Assembly: GCA_003956705.1 (NCBI GenBank)
Contig: QZCP01000196.1
Span: 1-64,000, forward strand
DNA length: 64,000 nt
Source of the DNA: Brevipalpus yothersi
Taxonomy: Eukaryota; Arthropoda; Arachnida; Trombidiformes; Tenuipalpidae
Direction of reading: 5' to 3'
The notes under the pieces are model-generated. The model saw only the letters and a list, made by a program, of their open reading frames with translations. It was not told the DNA's origin and did no database searches. Below are positions 47,062-59,923 of this stretch, in pieces. Made by a program: the position numbers and the translations under genes. The number at the start of each line of letters is the position of its first letter. Positions within the stretch are counted from its first letter, which is position 1.

Positions 47062-48490
47062 AGTTCATTGATAAAAACGCTAATATTGCGTCTATCTCAT
47101 TTGAATATGAACTTTCCATCATTCAGACTTTGATTAAATAACAGGAAGAGCCGGTTTTCTTATCTTCATCCTTCTCTTCTCTTCTCATTTAATTAAATCT
47201 AGCTCACATCAGTGAAGCTTCGATGTAGAATAGTTCTAATTGGGTGATTTAGAAAACTCGTAGATTTTCAAACTTGCCGCCACAGAAGCCTCTGTTGCTT
47301 ATGTTTTAAATTCAATTCAAATGAAAACCGTTTTTGAGTTCTCTTTAATGTTGAACATCAAAGGAATTGGTTCACATGATGATAATTCTGTTCAATTTGA
47401 AGACCCAGAATTTTGGTGCAATACTTTGACCCACCTTCAAGGGCTGATGATTATGAATACGATGAAAAGTTTTCAATCTGAGCTGATCAATTCCAATTAT
47501 GTTCAACATTGACATGAATGAAGAGAGGAAGAAGGAGAAACATGGTTGATGGAGAGTAAAGGGAGTGAAGCTTATTTCTTTCAGGATCAAATGTCAATTG
47601 ATGAAGATAGGTTAATTAGATTAGTTAAGAGAGAATCCCCTCGCTCTCTCTCTCCCTTTGCCAATCAAGCTCTTTCTCTCTTCCTTCAGTGGTAATGATG
47701 ATATAAAGGCGAATGAGAGATGAAACAAATTCATCTTTGATCTCAACTTGGTTGAATATCTGAACCACTATCTCAATTAAAATAAATTTATATAAATGTA
47801 TTGCGCAACACAATCTCATGATCTATTGGCAAAAGTAAACGTATCTTTTTATCGTGATGACTTAAAAGTCATCTGAAGATGGAAGGAAGAGACTGATGAT
47901 TCGAATCTCGTCATACCAAGTATAAAAGGAGTATCATCAGCATACTACTGCACTGTGTGCTAAAGCAGTGGTAAGTCAGAGGCTATGATCCTTTACGTGT
48001 AACTGAATTAAGTGAAGCTACATGTTCATTGAGTGGTCATGAAAATGATGGTGATTAGGTCATGAAAATAGCCATTCGCGGTCACTTCGTGTGGTCAGCA
48101 AGTGAAATAGATAAGGAGAAAGAGAGCAAGAGAGAAAGAGAGAGAGAAAGCCGCCAAAACAGAGGAAGCTTACTTGAATGGCCAAGAAGTTGTTGGCAAG
48201 AAGAAAAAGAGAAGTTATCCAGTCGGGATTAGTTGAGATGGGAAAGAGAGAGAGAGAGAGAGAAAGATGTAAGAAGAGTAAGTGACTTAGAAAGCCATTT
48301 TTTCCAACTGCCTGAGGGCATCATCTGAGTGAGAGAGATTCTGGAAAGTTTGGGAAGTAAAATTATTGGTTCCCCTTGATTGGGCTCTCCTTCGGTCGCT
48401 TGTGTGTACCAGGTATGTATGTATGTGTTTGTAAGAGAGAGGCAACAATTTTGATTTTGCCCGAATCATTCTGGTCAAGGAAAGCCTGAT

Positions 48491-48527
48491 AGCCCGAGTA
48501 GCCCGAGTAGCCCGAGTAGCCCGAAAG
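48491..48527. repeat. 9-bp minisatellite (AGCCCGAGT)n
   Basis: About four near-perfect copies of a GC-rich 9-mer, flanked by decayed copies (AAGCCTGAT, AAGCCCGAT). It is markedly richer in GC than its surroundings. On the minus strand it can be read as Ser-Gly-Tyr or Ala-Thr-Arg triplets, but no gene context supports coding. Confidence 0.8.
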
Positions 48528-48639
48528 CCCGATAGCCTGTGGCCGGGCATAGAAAGAGAAGAGAGAGAGAGAAGAAAGATGCAAGCAAACCAGTTTACCT
48601 GGGCTTTATTATCGGAAAGGTAAGCCAGAATAGGATGAC

Positions 48640-48690
48640 TAGAGATGATAGAAGAGAGAGGAGAGAGAAGAAAACTCAACAAGAAGAAAG

Positions 48691-48732
<42 letters not shown>

Positions 48733-48805
48733 GGAACAAGTTGAAGGAAGCAGGTCTCTGCTTGGGACGCTCAAAAAGAAAGAGAGAGAGAGAGAGAAAG
48801 AGAAA
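48640..48805. repeat. GA-rich imperfect purine tract
   Basis: About 165 bases of interrupted GAGA/AAAG repeats directly after the 9-bp minisatellite. They generate long but meaningless Glu-Arg and Ser-Leu open frames. Confidence 0.85.
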
Positions 48806-49756
48806 CATTGAATATTGGAGCTTGAAGTTCAAGCTGCTTGAGGTCTCAAATTTTCAACTCTCTAGTATATGAGTTTTCTTTCTCTTCTATCATCGCCATC
48901 ATCTTCAATCTTCAATCTTCAATCTTCTATCAATACATGCATCCCTTGGATTCTACCTCAACTGATACTTCAAACACTCTTCATGATCCATGTGTGTATA
49001 TGTTTATGTGTGTGTGTGTGTGAAACTTTATCATGATGATGATGCCGTCAAGGATCAGTATTTTGGATAAAAAAGGAGCAATTGTGATCCACGCTCTTTG
49101 GAGGGAAACTTTGTGTTGGGTGTAAAGGAAAAAGTTGAGACCATTTTCTCACATATTTTTATTCAACTTTCTCTCTCTCTCACTTCTTCTTCCACCATTT
49201 CAACAAATTATCCCGTATCGTTATTATTACTATCCGTGTGATCATCATCATAATTGCCAATCGAGTTCGATCGCCATCAAGTAAACTTTACCATTTCATC
49301 GCCAAATCATTTTTCTCGTTAAATTTTTTTCGAATCTCAGCTTCTACTTATTCATCATCTTTTTACTCATCTGATGCAAGACACTTGTTTTTTTTGTATG
49401 TGCTTGCTTGCGTCTGCATGTGAATGTGATTATTTTCTACCATTTCCTCTGATTCACCATCATCCTCCCCATTCTCATTCCGGTTGACAGCCGAAAGCAT
49501 TGTCGATGCCATTTGTTATTGTTTATCGTTCAAGATGAGGATGATCATTATCATCAATTTAATTGAAGTGAGTCGGTGACACTGGAGAAGACAGGTTGTC
49601 TAAACCAAGATTATACAGGCTTCTCGACATAACCCGTGAATTTATCTTTTCGCTCATTTGCATCCCATCGGAATTCACTAACCTTTCTTTTTCCCCTCTC
49701 TCTCTCTCTTTCTCTTTCACTTTTTTCCACTATTTCCTCACCTCTTACTATCCTAG

Positions 49757-52700
49757 ACCTCTAGAGATTGCTGGTGATGAATCATCTCTTAAACAGCCCC
49801 AGTTAAACTGTAATGATAACACCGATTTAGTGAGCTATATTGGTCGAAGTCCAGCAACTCATCAAGCTCGGAATGATAAGAATTCCTATTTATTGGATGA
49901 TATAAATTACCATTTTGTGATAGGTTATAACCAATTTTCTGGAGATTTGAGCTCAAATCCATCATTTCAAACTCCAACTCTACTCGGACTCAATCATCAT
50001 GAGATAAACTATGAACGTTTAAAGAGTTCTAGTAGTGGTCAATCTTTAGTGAATACTCCACAACAACTTCCCCAACAGGCGGACGTCAATAATTTTCAAA
50101 ATACCCACCGTAATTACAGCAACAACACTCAAAATCAGCCTTTATCGGCTATGGATGGACTTCGTCATCAAATAGTTCGTCGTAAATCTGGTATCGGGTC
50201 CGGTCAAGCTAATTTACGACCACCAACGGTAGAGCGGTGTGATGAGCAGCAAGTTACTCTTCGAGGTTGGCTATATCGTCTGGAAGGAGGAATTAAGCAA
50301 TGGAAACGTCGTTGGTTTGTGTTAGGAGACTATTGTTTATTTTACTACAAAGACGTCAACGAAGGTAGAACTCTTGGTTCTGTGTTGCTTCCCAGCTATC
50401 GAGTTTCACCATGTAAATCATCGGAAGATGGTATTGCGCGAAAATATGCTTTCAAGTTGGAGCATCAAAATATGAAAACTTATTTTTTAGCTGCTGATTC
50501 GAAAGAATCCATGGATCAATGGATGCAGGCACTCAGTTTAGCCTCAATTATGCAACTTAACTACCACCATAGTGCTCAATCGGCACCATCAAATGGTGCT
50601 TCAGAACACAACCGTAATCAACCGGACAGACCAGATCTGGATGCTAGCCGGTTATCGTCCTATGAGAAGGATGATAGAAAAAATGATGATGTAGATAGTG
50701 GTGGGGCTCAGTTGGGAGATGAAGAAGACTCAGGATTCAATTCTTATAAATCTCGTCGCGCTCAAAATCAACAGTCATCCATGAACGAACCAAACATGCC
50801 GACTTCTTATCTTCCAGCTGGACATCAGTACCCTAACTCTTACAATTGTGTTGGTCTGCCACCAATTTCGTATTCAGGTCCCCAGCAAGTGCAAGAGGTT
50901 CTCCAACAAAATGCTTATGCTCATAAACAAATGATCTATCCTCCACCTCAAAAGAGATCCCATTATGCAAACGCACCTCCTAAGCCACGACGGCAGCAGT
51001 TGGGTAACGAGTCTGCAATGGATCTCGATATTTATTCTCCCAACACCAAGAACCACTTTGCTATACCACCTGGTGCTCATTATCATCAATATTTGGGTCC
51101 GTCCACAGGACCGGCTCCTGATTTAATTGCTCATAATCCTTCAGCCACTAACAATATTTCTGTCACCACAAATGGCAATGATAACTATTTCACTCAATCA
51201 GTTCCCACTGGTCATCATGACCTAACCAGCGGCAACAACAACATCTCTTCTGTTCAAAACGGACTCAAAATGCAGTGCAATCTTTCCTCTCCTCTTTCAC
51301 CTCCACCAGGTTCCATTGTCAATCCTCACTACTCAATTCCTCCGCCTCAATCTCTTCTAACTAACTCTGGTCAAGCCAACGTGCCACATGCATACATGAT
51401 CAATCCCAACCTTGATCCCGTGTTTCGATATCAGACATCTCAAATTTCTTCTCCTCAGCTTCAAGGCATGTCTTCTGGCAAGCCGCGACCTCGATCAGCG
51501 GATTTTCTTGACCGTGAGCAAGAGGATAGTGTTGGGTCTGAAGTTATTGAAAATGGTTTCCATGAAACACGACAGAATAACGGTCAACAGATGGCTAATT
51601 CGACATCCTTCTATCAACGTCAGCCTCATTTCCGGAACGATGCTGAAGCATTCCAAAGCCAAGTTGCGAAATCTATTCCAATTCGCTCAAAATCATCACT
51701 TGAGCGCTATGATCCTTATAGCTTCAAGAGTACAGTCACTGATTACAACTCTGGTTCTATTGGACAAAGTAATACTGTTTCCAATCATGGTCCACTCCAG
51801 AATCTCACTTCTCCTCCTCCTAGACCCTGGTCAGATTATCTCCAGCAAGAATCCAATAGGTTATCGAGTAACCAATTAAACTATCTCAACTCTACCAAGA
51901 TTTCTTCACCCTCCACTTCGTATATGTCGAATAATTTTGCTGCTCGTCAGAAAACCTACCCTCCATCGTTCTCGAATCTAGAAATGTCTCCTCATAATAG
52001 TAGTATGCATGGAATGATGGCTTCAACATCTGAACGAGATGTGAGCTTACAGCGACTATTGGAGTGGAAACAGAAGATGCTCTCTGTTCCCATATATAAT
52101 AAAAGGCAAATAAATGGTGGTCAATCTTCCACAAAAACATCAACATTGCAACACCATGCATCCCAACCGAATGATATTGGCAACAATGCAGTTCCGATGA
52201 GACCTCCTCTGCCAAAAGAATATTGCAGCCGAATGAGTGTACAAGATGTTCACGATTCCATGACCAATATGACTAGGAGCATGAGAGAAGAACCAATATT
52301 CAAGCGAGAACGATCTAAGAGTATTGGCTCATCATTCCCCATCTCAGATGTGACTTATTCCTCGGACGACGAAGGTAAGATGCACACAAATTCCACTCTC
52401 TCATCCATATTTATCTGAACAAAATAACTTCCCACGAATTTCCTTCTCCATGATTCTCGAGCATGCTCTGCCTTTTTCTTTTGCCCTGAACGCACATTCC
52501 ATGTCTTAACTTTATTAGCTATCATCCATTAACTTCTTTCAACTTCATTACAAACACTCGTGAATTCTCTCTCTCTCTCTTCTCCTTCTCTTTCATAATT
52601 CTCCATCCTTTTCTCTTTTGTTTCCTGTATTATCATCAGTAAGCTTAGTTGAACAACCAAGGGTCGTGAGATTTCTTTACTGAAGCAACACTGTATCTAA

Positions 52701-55700
52701 CTGAATTATCTTAAACTCTAAGGAATTTTCTTGGGAGCGACATGATCGCTTCTGAAATCCTGTCTTACGAATCATTTGATGGGAATGGAGAAGATAAAAA
52801 CTTGTAGAAGCTAATTTTATCTGAACAAAATTGCACCAAAATTCTTCCAAGAATTTCAGATTCACGGACAGTTTTATTGTTTAAACGGAGTCTAACTGCC
52901 TCGAAAGTAATAATATTGAATCATGTATTAGGTTCACTTCCATCTAAAGGGGGCTATTGTAGTCGCTCCGACAGTTTCCTTCCATGTTTATGCATTTTCC
53001 TACCATTTTCCAAACAATTTTCAGATTGGAGATCTTAGGGTTTATTCTTTATTGAATCAATTTGATCAATAGTTTTCATCAAATGAGTAATATAGCCTGA
53101 GAAAAATCGCACAATATCTTTTCTAAGAGAGAGAGAGAGAGAGAGAGAGAGATCTCGAAAATAAGAAAGTTTTTCACACACTCCCTCCAAATATGGTTGA
53201 TTTCTGTATTCATACATGCTCTTCGAAGTTTCTCCTCCTCAATGAACTCTTTGATTTAAAAATTGATGGAGGCTCAACTAGCCATTCTGATGATAAGAAG
53301 AAAAGTAGTCTTTCATCATCCAGTATATTTTCTTGCTTTTTATCATTCATCCCTCCTTCCTAAATATGAAAATGAGATCTCATTCATATAATAAGACTGG
53401 ATAGCTGGTCTAAGGCTTTTGATATTGCATTTCCAAAATTTCGACCCTTGATCGTCTCCCTTCCTTGTTCTCTCTCATATCATTGAATCTTGGAGTAACT
53501 TAATAAAACATTCAGATTGGTTTTCTTGAGAAATATTCACTCAAAAACTAACATAATACCTTCATATCATGATCTCACTAACATTCGCACTCACTCTCGT
53601 TCTTGAACACTTCATGGGTAAATCTTTCAGCCCGCTCTGCTCATTCAAATCTTTAAAACCTCTAAATCTGCTAACTACTGTTTCGATAACACTCATCATC
53701 TTGTCTACTAACGTTCAAAGTTGACTAATCCATCTAATGATTTGAAAAAAATCGATACAATAGTCGAATGATCATTCTTTAAAAATAATTTCATGAAGGG
53801 CCTGGAGCTAGAATAAAGACCAAGCTTGACCAAACTCAAGTTCGTCGAAGACATGAGAGCTGTGGAACTACATTGACGAATATTCCCACAAGAGATCAGA
53901 AATCACCTGACTATATGAATATCAATCATTTATTCCAAAGTCCCAATGGAAATATGGTGGGAGACCTATTCCTTCCTCACAATGATCCACAAACACATGT
54001 TGTGGCCGCTTCGTTGAGCGTAGTAGGTGATTATCACCCTACAAGTGGAGATATATCACCTCTAAATAAGGATTCTAGAAAAGACTTTACTCTGAGAAAT
54101 GAAGATTATTACAAAGCACCTTCATCCATTTACAAACAACATGAAGCTAATCAGACTGCTGTTTACGAAGTTCCACCGTATCAACAGGCATCGTATCATC
54201 ATTATCATCTACAGTCATCTTCACAGCTTCCTCTCTCTCCTTCTCAAGTTCTCTCTTCAGAAGACTGGGCAATTGTTGGTTTACCCAAACCGAACGAACA
54301 GATAGTTGCTAAAAGCTTCTCTCGACTGGTTTCTGGTCCTATCAATCCTGGTTTTCATGATATTAGTCAGCAATCTACCTTGTCTAGTAAGATGCCCCCA
54401 CCACCTCCCCCAAAACCTTCTAAAGCTCAACCTCAAGTGCCTTTCTTCGAAAACTCTTCGATCTTTTCGAATCGTGGAATGGAGAAAAAAATTATCGATT
54501 CAAGTACCCCTGATTCTAAGAAAATTCACTCTCATTCTGGATCTGCAGATCTTAGTGCTGTTAGAAAAGAAGTTCAATCAAACAGCGAAATTATTCCTTC
54601 AAAATCTATCTGTGAAAACGATGAGAGTTCAGATTCTGAAGTGCCTTTACAGAATTTATCCGTCAAAGAGAGAATCAAATCACTCGAAGGAAAAAAACCA
54701 ACAGAAGAAAGAGTCAACACTGCCAAAGATTCCACAGCTCAAAGTGGTATCAACTGCTCATTAGGACGAACCTCGAGCGCAAATGTTTCGTCACTTGTGG
54801 ATTATAACCTTCATGCCGGCAAAGTGAATTCGAGGCTAGAACCGTCTGATTGCCCACAGTCTTTTGTTTTAGCTGATCTTCATAAAGCAGCCGAAGTAAG
54901 GAGAGAGAAAATTATCACCGAGAAACAATCAGTGAATCAAGTTCTCATGAACGGTAGATCCTCGATTCAAGATGAAGCTCCAACAAACATTTTGGGCAAA
55001 GAAATGATGAATGGCCATGAAGAGTCGGTAAAATTGAGTGATCAAGGAACCGTAGATTCACATGCATCACCTAATAAATCGGTTCTCAAAGAGAACAAAT
55101 TTGGTCAACTTCCCACCTCTGATCAAGGTGAAGAGGCTGACGATGAAATGAGTCGCGATTTTGACACAACTCATTATCAAAATGAGCTCACAAGGAATAC
55201 TCTTCTACCTCTGAGTGCCAAACAAATTCTCTCAATGAGAGCCGCAGAGAAGAAACAAACTCCAGAGTTTCCGAGTGAGCTCACCGTTAATTCTCATTCT
55301 CAGTCAGTATCAGATAGCTTGGAAAAGTCATCTGATCAGATGTTGATGGATAAAACACCCGGTCGACTGAGTACTTCTCATCCATCCGTCTCCGATACCT
55401 TCACAACCTCAATGGATAATCCAGCTTATGTTAGCGCATCTTTCCTTGAAACCAACCGAGAAATATTCCGTCCTTCACAAGCATCGTCGAGCTCAGAATT
55501 ATCCCCTTCTTCCAATGACAGAGAGCTAAATGAATCTGATAAAACTTCTAAACTAGCTCCTTATTACTATTCCGACCTTTTAGATGAAGAAGAAGCTGCA
55601 AATCGACAAGACTCTTTTCATGCCATCAAACCTATCAATCAACTAGCCACTCCAGATCAAAACAAGCTGAGAGGGCTCCCAGATGATGTCGAGGCTAGCC

Positions 55701-58700
55701 CAAAGTCTAGCTCCTCACATTCTGAGGCCTCTCCTTCGATTGACCACAATCCAACCTCTTTCAAAACTGACACAAGCGAACAAACTCGTTCCGACGGTAC
55801 CTCAAGGATGATGAAACAAAGCTCCCTTTTAGCTAATTCGAAAACCCTCAACGAAGCTGATGAGATCCCTACTGGTGCCTCAATTTCGATGAAAAGATTG
55901 TCACGTTCTTTGGAAAATTTTGAGGAAGATCATCTCTATGAAAATATTGAAAATTTTCGAGGACTCAATTATCCAGAAGAATCGTCAAAAGTCAGCGATC
56001 CCAACCGAAGTGTTTCTTTGAACAAGGGTTGTGCGAATCTCAACGAATCTCCTAAGAGTAATGTTAAACAAGACGACCATTCTGATTCTCCAGATCCTAT
56101 GATTGAGTGTGAAGGTAACACAGGAAGAGTTTTTTCGAGAACCCCTCCAATAGCTTCTGTCTTACTCTATTTTCTCTCTCACAATTAATTGAAAATTTAT
56201 CCGATCTAATGTTTCGAATTTACGTTTTTCAGGGTCACAATCTGGAGCTTTCTTGGATAAGAAAGCAAGGAAACGACGCTCACCTCGGAACAGAAGGTCT
56301 CAAGATGATCTCAAGAACGTATCTGATTCAGAAACCGCTTCTAGACCTCCTCCACCACCTCCTCTTCCACTTGGATACAATCAGTACGGATATCCATTTT
56401 ATTCATGTGATAATAGTCTTAGAATGCAGAAAAAACTATCCAGATCTGTTGGAACGGGTCTCCAGGAGCAGCAAGAGACTTTGAAATCGCGGATTTTCTC
56501 TTCTGCAGGAGATTTGCTTGACAAAAGTCATGAAGAGTTGGTACTCTTGCTGATTCAATTAAGACGAAACCAAGCTCATCTTCAGCAAACTTGTGACCAA
56601 CTCCGGATGCAAATGGAAAGTGAAGAAAAATTGATGGAGATTGAGCCTCAAAGAAAAGAAGAACACAAAGCTCGGTTCGAAGAGTTGAGAGAAAGCTTGG
56701 CAGCAGCCGAACATGAATATGAGAGTCAGTTTCCCGTTATAGATATGGTTGATAACCTGGTTAAGTTTCACAACCCAAGCCCAGGATATCGAGATACAAA
56801 TCTCGAAAGAATCGATGACTTTGACATGAGGCGAGCCAAAGCTGCCTCTACATCTTTCCTGGATAAATTTTCCGACAGCTCAAATGATAGAGTAATGCAT
56901 CCTCCCACCGTTCCACATCGAAGTGAGCAGTTCAAGATGACTGAGTATTTATCGATTTCAAAACCAAGAGATGACCAGGAAAACAAAGAGCAAGGAAAAA
57001 CAATGAAATATCTACAACAAGACATAGATCTCCTAGAGCGTACATTGGATGGTGTGCGCTCATCATTAACCAATCTCAGCTTGGCTAGTGGACAAGATGC
57101 GTCCATTAGTACCAATAATATTGAGAGGATGAAGCAGCAACAGCAAGGTCTTGAAGAAGAATTGGACCGAGTACGAGGATTGATAGCTCAATCGGCCAAG
57201 CGACTTGAACGAAAGGCATCCGAAAACGTTAAGGTGGAAAAAGATGCTGCGATGGCTCTTGGTGCTTCTGATCAAGTTATGTCATCTCCTTCTGCTAGTA
57301 CAGCTTCGAACGAGAGCCAATCAAACGTCTTAGCCACTCAATTGGCCAACATTAATCAAGCGATCGATGACTTGACTGCAAAACGAAAGGAAATTCTTGA
57401 GAGTTTCAAAAAACAGCGGACAGAAAATTCTGAGCTCCTACAAAAAGAACCCAAAGATTCTGATACCGAGCAAGTCGAACAAAATCTAACCAGAGCTTCC
57501 TACGCTGAAACTGATCTGGATACATTGCAAGAGAGAGATCTTGCCCCTTTCAGTTATATTCCATGTAGTTCCTCTCTGGTTCATAAGAATGAAGAGTCTA
57601 ATCTTCATCTGTATGAGAACTTGGAACAAACTATGATCAAATCTAATGGTGAAGACATTAATCGACAGTCCGATTACACTACAAATGATCGTTATCAGGA
57701 TGTAGAAAAGATTGATTGTCGTGATTTCTCTGGCAAAATTGCGAAGTCACCTGGTGAGGTGGAGTTCAATGAAGCCTTCGACTATCAAGATTCGATGGAC
57801 AATCAATACAATTATCCACAAGCTTCTACAACCAATGGTGGTAGTGTTAAGACTGTCCGTTCCATGAAAAGAGAAGCAGAGAGGAGGAAAGTCACCAGAG
57901 GTAATTTTGCCGAGAATGGTGCTGGGTCACACGATTATTGTCAACAAGATTTTGATGATTATCGATCCGAGGAGAAAGATACTTTTTCTGAGTCCAGTTC
58001 TGACACCAATATCAGCAAAAATGAACGAGGACGGAAAGAGGTTAGATAAGACCAAAAGTTTGTCTTCGAAGCACCCTTTAAGCAAGATCAACAAGATAAA
58101 CGCATCGTCTCATTTGTTTATACTCATTTGATTTCAAAATTTATTTTCATTTATACTTAAAAATAGACTAAGCAATGATCACCTACTGAAGCATGTGCCA
58201 TCAGCTAAGCAATTTAAAATTTTGTTTTTGGTAATTTGATAATGGAAATTTTTCTCTTTTTTTCGGTACGTTTTGGTTTTTCAATTCAATTCATGAGTAG
58301 AAAGGGATTTGCGATGCCAAAAATAATGGAGGGCATATGATCATGTTGATTCTTGAGGTCTTGATTACTGCCAAATGCCCCTGACTTAATAGAAAAAATC
58401 ACGCGATGAATGATCGTGTAAGAAGATCAACTCCATTTTGCCATCTGTATTTTCTCTTTCCGTCAGGCTAGTGATTCATCCAGCCCATTATCTCAATCAT
58501 CTTCCGGATCGAACTCAGCCAATGACATTCCAGGACTTTTGAGTTCAGTCGCAGATAATTCAACTCAGTCAGTTAGTGCTAAGATAACCAACGATGACAT
58601 GATCGAAACTCTCCGTCTTGATGATCCGATCGACACAGATTCAGCAGATGAGAATTTCGGTTCTATTATGACTCCTCCAGGTCATCAGCGAGCCCAATCT

Positions 58701-59923
58701 CCGTACGAACCCTCATCCTCTTCATCTGTTGGCCTCTCATCGGTACATGGTCATTATTTTGTCTCAAAAATCTCAAAATGAAAACTCTCAAATCTGTTCA
58801 ACATAATTGCGAATGAAAATATCATTCTGATTCAATGATCTCTCTCAACAGGACTCAGCCGCTTGGCATTTGAACAGACATGATAGTGGGCTCAGCATTG
58901 ATTTCAGTGACACTGTTTGCCGGAAAAAAGTTCCACAAACAGTTAACACACCAGATTTAGTTCGTAGCACTCTTCCAAGCCCCGCTACAATGGTGTTGAA
59001 AGATCAAACGCAATTGAAACGCCAGGTGAGTGTGTGATTCACTGCTATGTTGGCATTAGAATTGCCATTGTATCATAGCCAATGAGATTATCAGCTGATT
59101 AACTTTGGTCCTTCCATTGTTTGCAACTCTTTCACTGCATAGCCAAGCTTACCGAGAAAGATAGACATTCCTCAAAGGTACATTGCTGACGAAGAGGAAG
59201 AGAGCACAGTATCCAATGAAGAGCTTGTTAAACGATCGATCAAAGCTGAATCATTTCGGAAAATTCTAACCGAGGCAGCCTATGGAACTTTCACTCCCAT
59301 TCATCGACGAACTCCATCAACTCCAGCTACGTTGTCCGTCTTATCGACAGCTCTCTCACCCAGAGAGGCTACTTATGATCCAGATCCTTCTCCGCTCAGG
59401 AAAATCTGTTCTTCTGGAGATATCCAATCACTAACGGGAACAGATGGAAACAATATTAAAGATTTATTTGGACGAGAAAAAAGGCGAAGAGCAGATTTAT
59501 TGGCTCTCAATTCCGAAATAGCGCGAGAAGTGACAGAAAGAAGCCGGATGGTTGCAAGTAAGAAAAACTACTCAAATAATTGACTTTGATCATTTTTTAC
59601 TTTCGAGTATCGCTCTAGACAATAAATCGATAAGCTATTGGGAAATTTTACCTCAAACAGATAATCAGAATTGTCTCAAAAGAGCGTTAATTAGTATTCT
59701 TTTTGATTCGCTTTTCTTCGTATGATCATGAAATTGGTTCAAATTCTATCTTTGGTCATCATCTGAATTCAAGTGTGTCTAATAAGGACACAACAACACT
59801 CACTCTTTATTTCTGACGCCATTCGTATTTTTGTTGACATTCGATTGTCTTTTCATTTCAATTTAATTTTGTTATCTATTTCGACGAACAGATATAAATG
59901 TTTATCAACCTTTGCCAAGGTAA
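49757..59923 (+). CDS. PLEKHA5/6/7-family PH-domain scaffold (kramer-like), 5' end missing
   Basis: Large cytoplasmic/junctional adaptor; the family binds phosphoinositides through a PH domain and links membranes to cytoskeletal partners. Exons: 49757-52374, about 53.8 kb to 56114, 56233-58040, 58467-58742, 58852-59025, 59143-59557 and 59892-59923. The PH domain is encoded at about 50250-50560 (GIKQWKRRWFVLGDYCLFYY, IARKYAFKLEHQNMKTYFLA), close to PLEKHA5. Proline-rich and Ser-rich linkers follow, then coiled coils from about 56.5 kb (HEELVLLLIQLRRNQAHLQQ). The C-terminal family block has RKIDIPQRYIADEEEE and LALNSEIAREVTERSRMVA, ending NVYQPLPR. The first visible exon opens mid-codon after a long pyrimidine tract and CCTAG, so an upstream exon is missing; its first in-frame Met is at 50151. 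The 58040 donor (GAG|GTTAGA) is non-standard. No WW domain is seen. Confidence 0.85.
52375..53800 (+). other. Intron of the kramer-like gene
   Basis: This intron of about 1.4 kb contains a GA run at 53128-53151. The downstream acceptor is uncertain: phase-compatible AGs lie at about 53798, 53807 and 53840. Confidence 0.6.
53800..56114 (+). other. 2.3 kb phase-symmetric exon of the kramer-like gene
   Basis: This exon encodes about 770 low-complexity, Ser-rich residues with a PPPPPPKPSK stretch and a LYENIENF motif. Both its borders fall in phase 1 (GAA G|GT before it, GAA G|GT at its end). Splicing from 52374 directly to 56233 would therefore also keep the frame. That makes it a candidate cassette exon. 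Confidence 0.6.

Larger units (their letters stand above)
32102..49756. other. 17.6 kb gene-poor interval between acj6-like and kramer-like genes
   Basis: No coding exon with family resemblance and splice support was found. The interval lies upstream of both flanking genes, which diverge, so it should hold their promoters, untraced 5' exons and enhancers. The kramer-like gene needs at least one upstream exon, because the first visible one begins mid-codon at an acceptor. It carries long microsatellites at 32344-32368, 32453-32509, 35252-35313, 39411-39507, 42649-42717, 44598-44653, 46380-46415 and 48640-48800, and a 9-bp minisatellite at 48491-48527. An AT-rich stretch without long repeats runs from about 36.4 to 39.3 kb. 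Confidence 0.6.

Noticed and set aside
47840..47930. Possible tRNA T-arm (GATTCGAATC) with nearby short stems
   Set aside because: The 53-61 pair fails and no acceptor, D-arm and anticodon arrangement can be folded around it.
48491..48527. Repeat considered as a CRISPR-like array
   Set aside because: Units are 9 bp and directly adjacent, without spacers, in an animal genome.
48287..48832. 181-residue minus-strand frame with a hydrophobic Ser-Leu region and Ala-Thr-Arg repeats
   Set aside because: It is built from a GA/TC tract and the 9-bp minisatellite; two overlapping frames look equally open.
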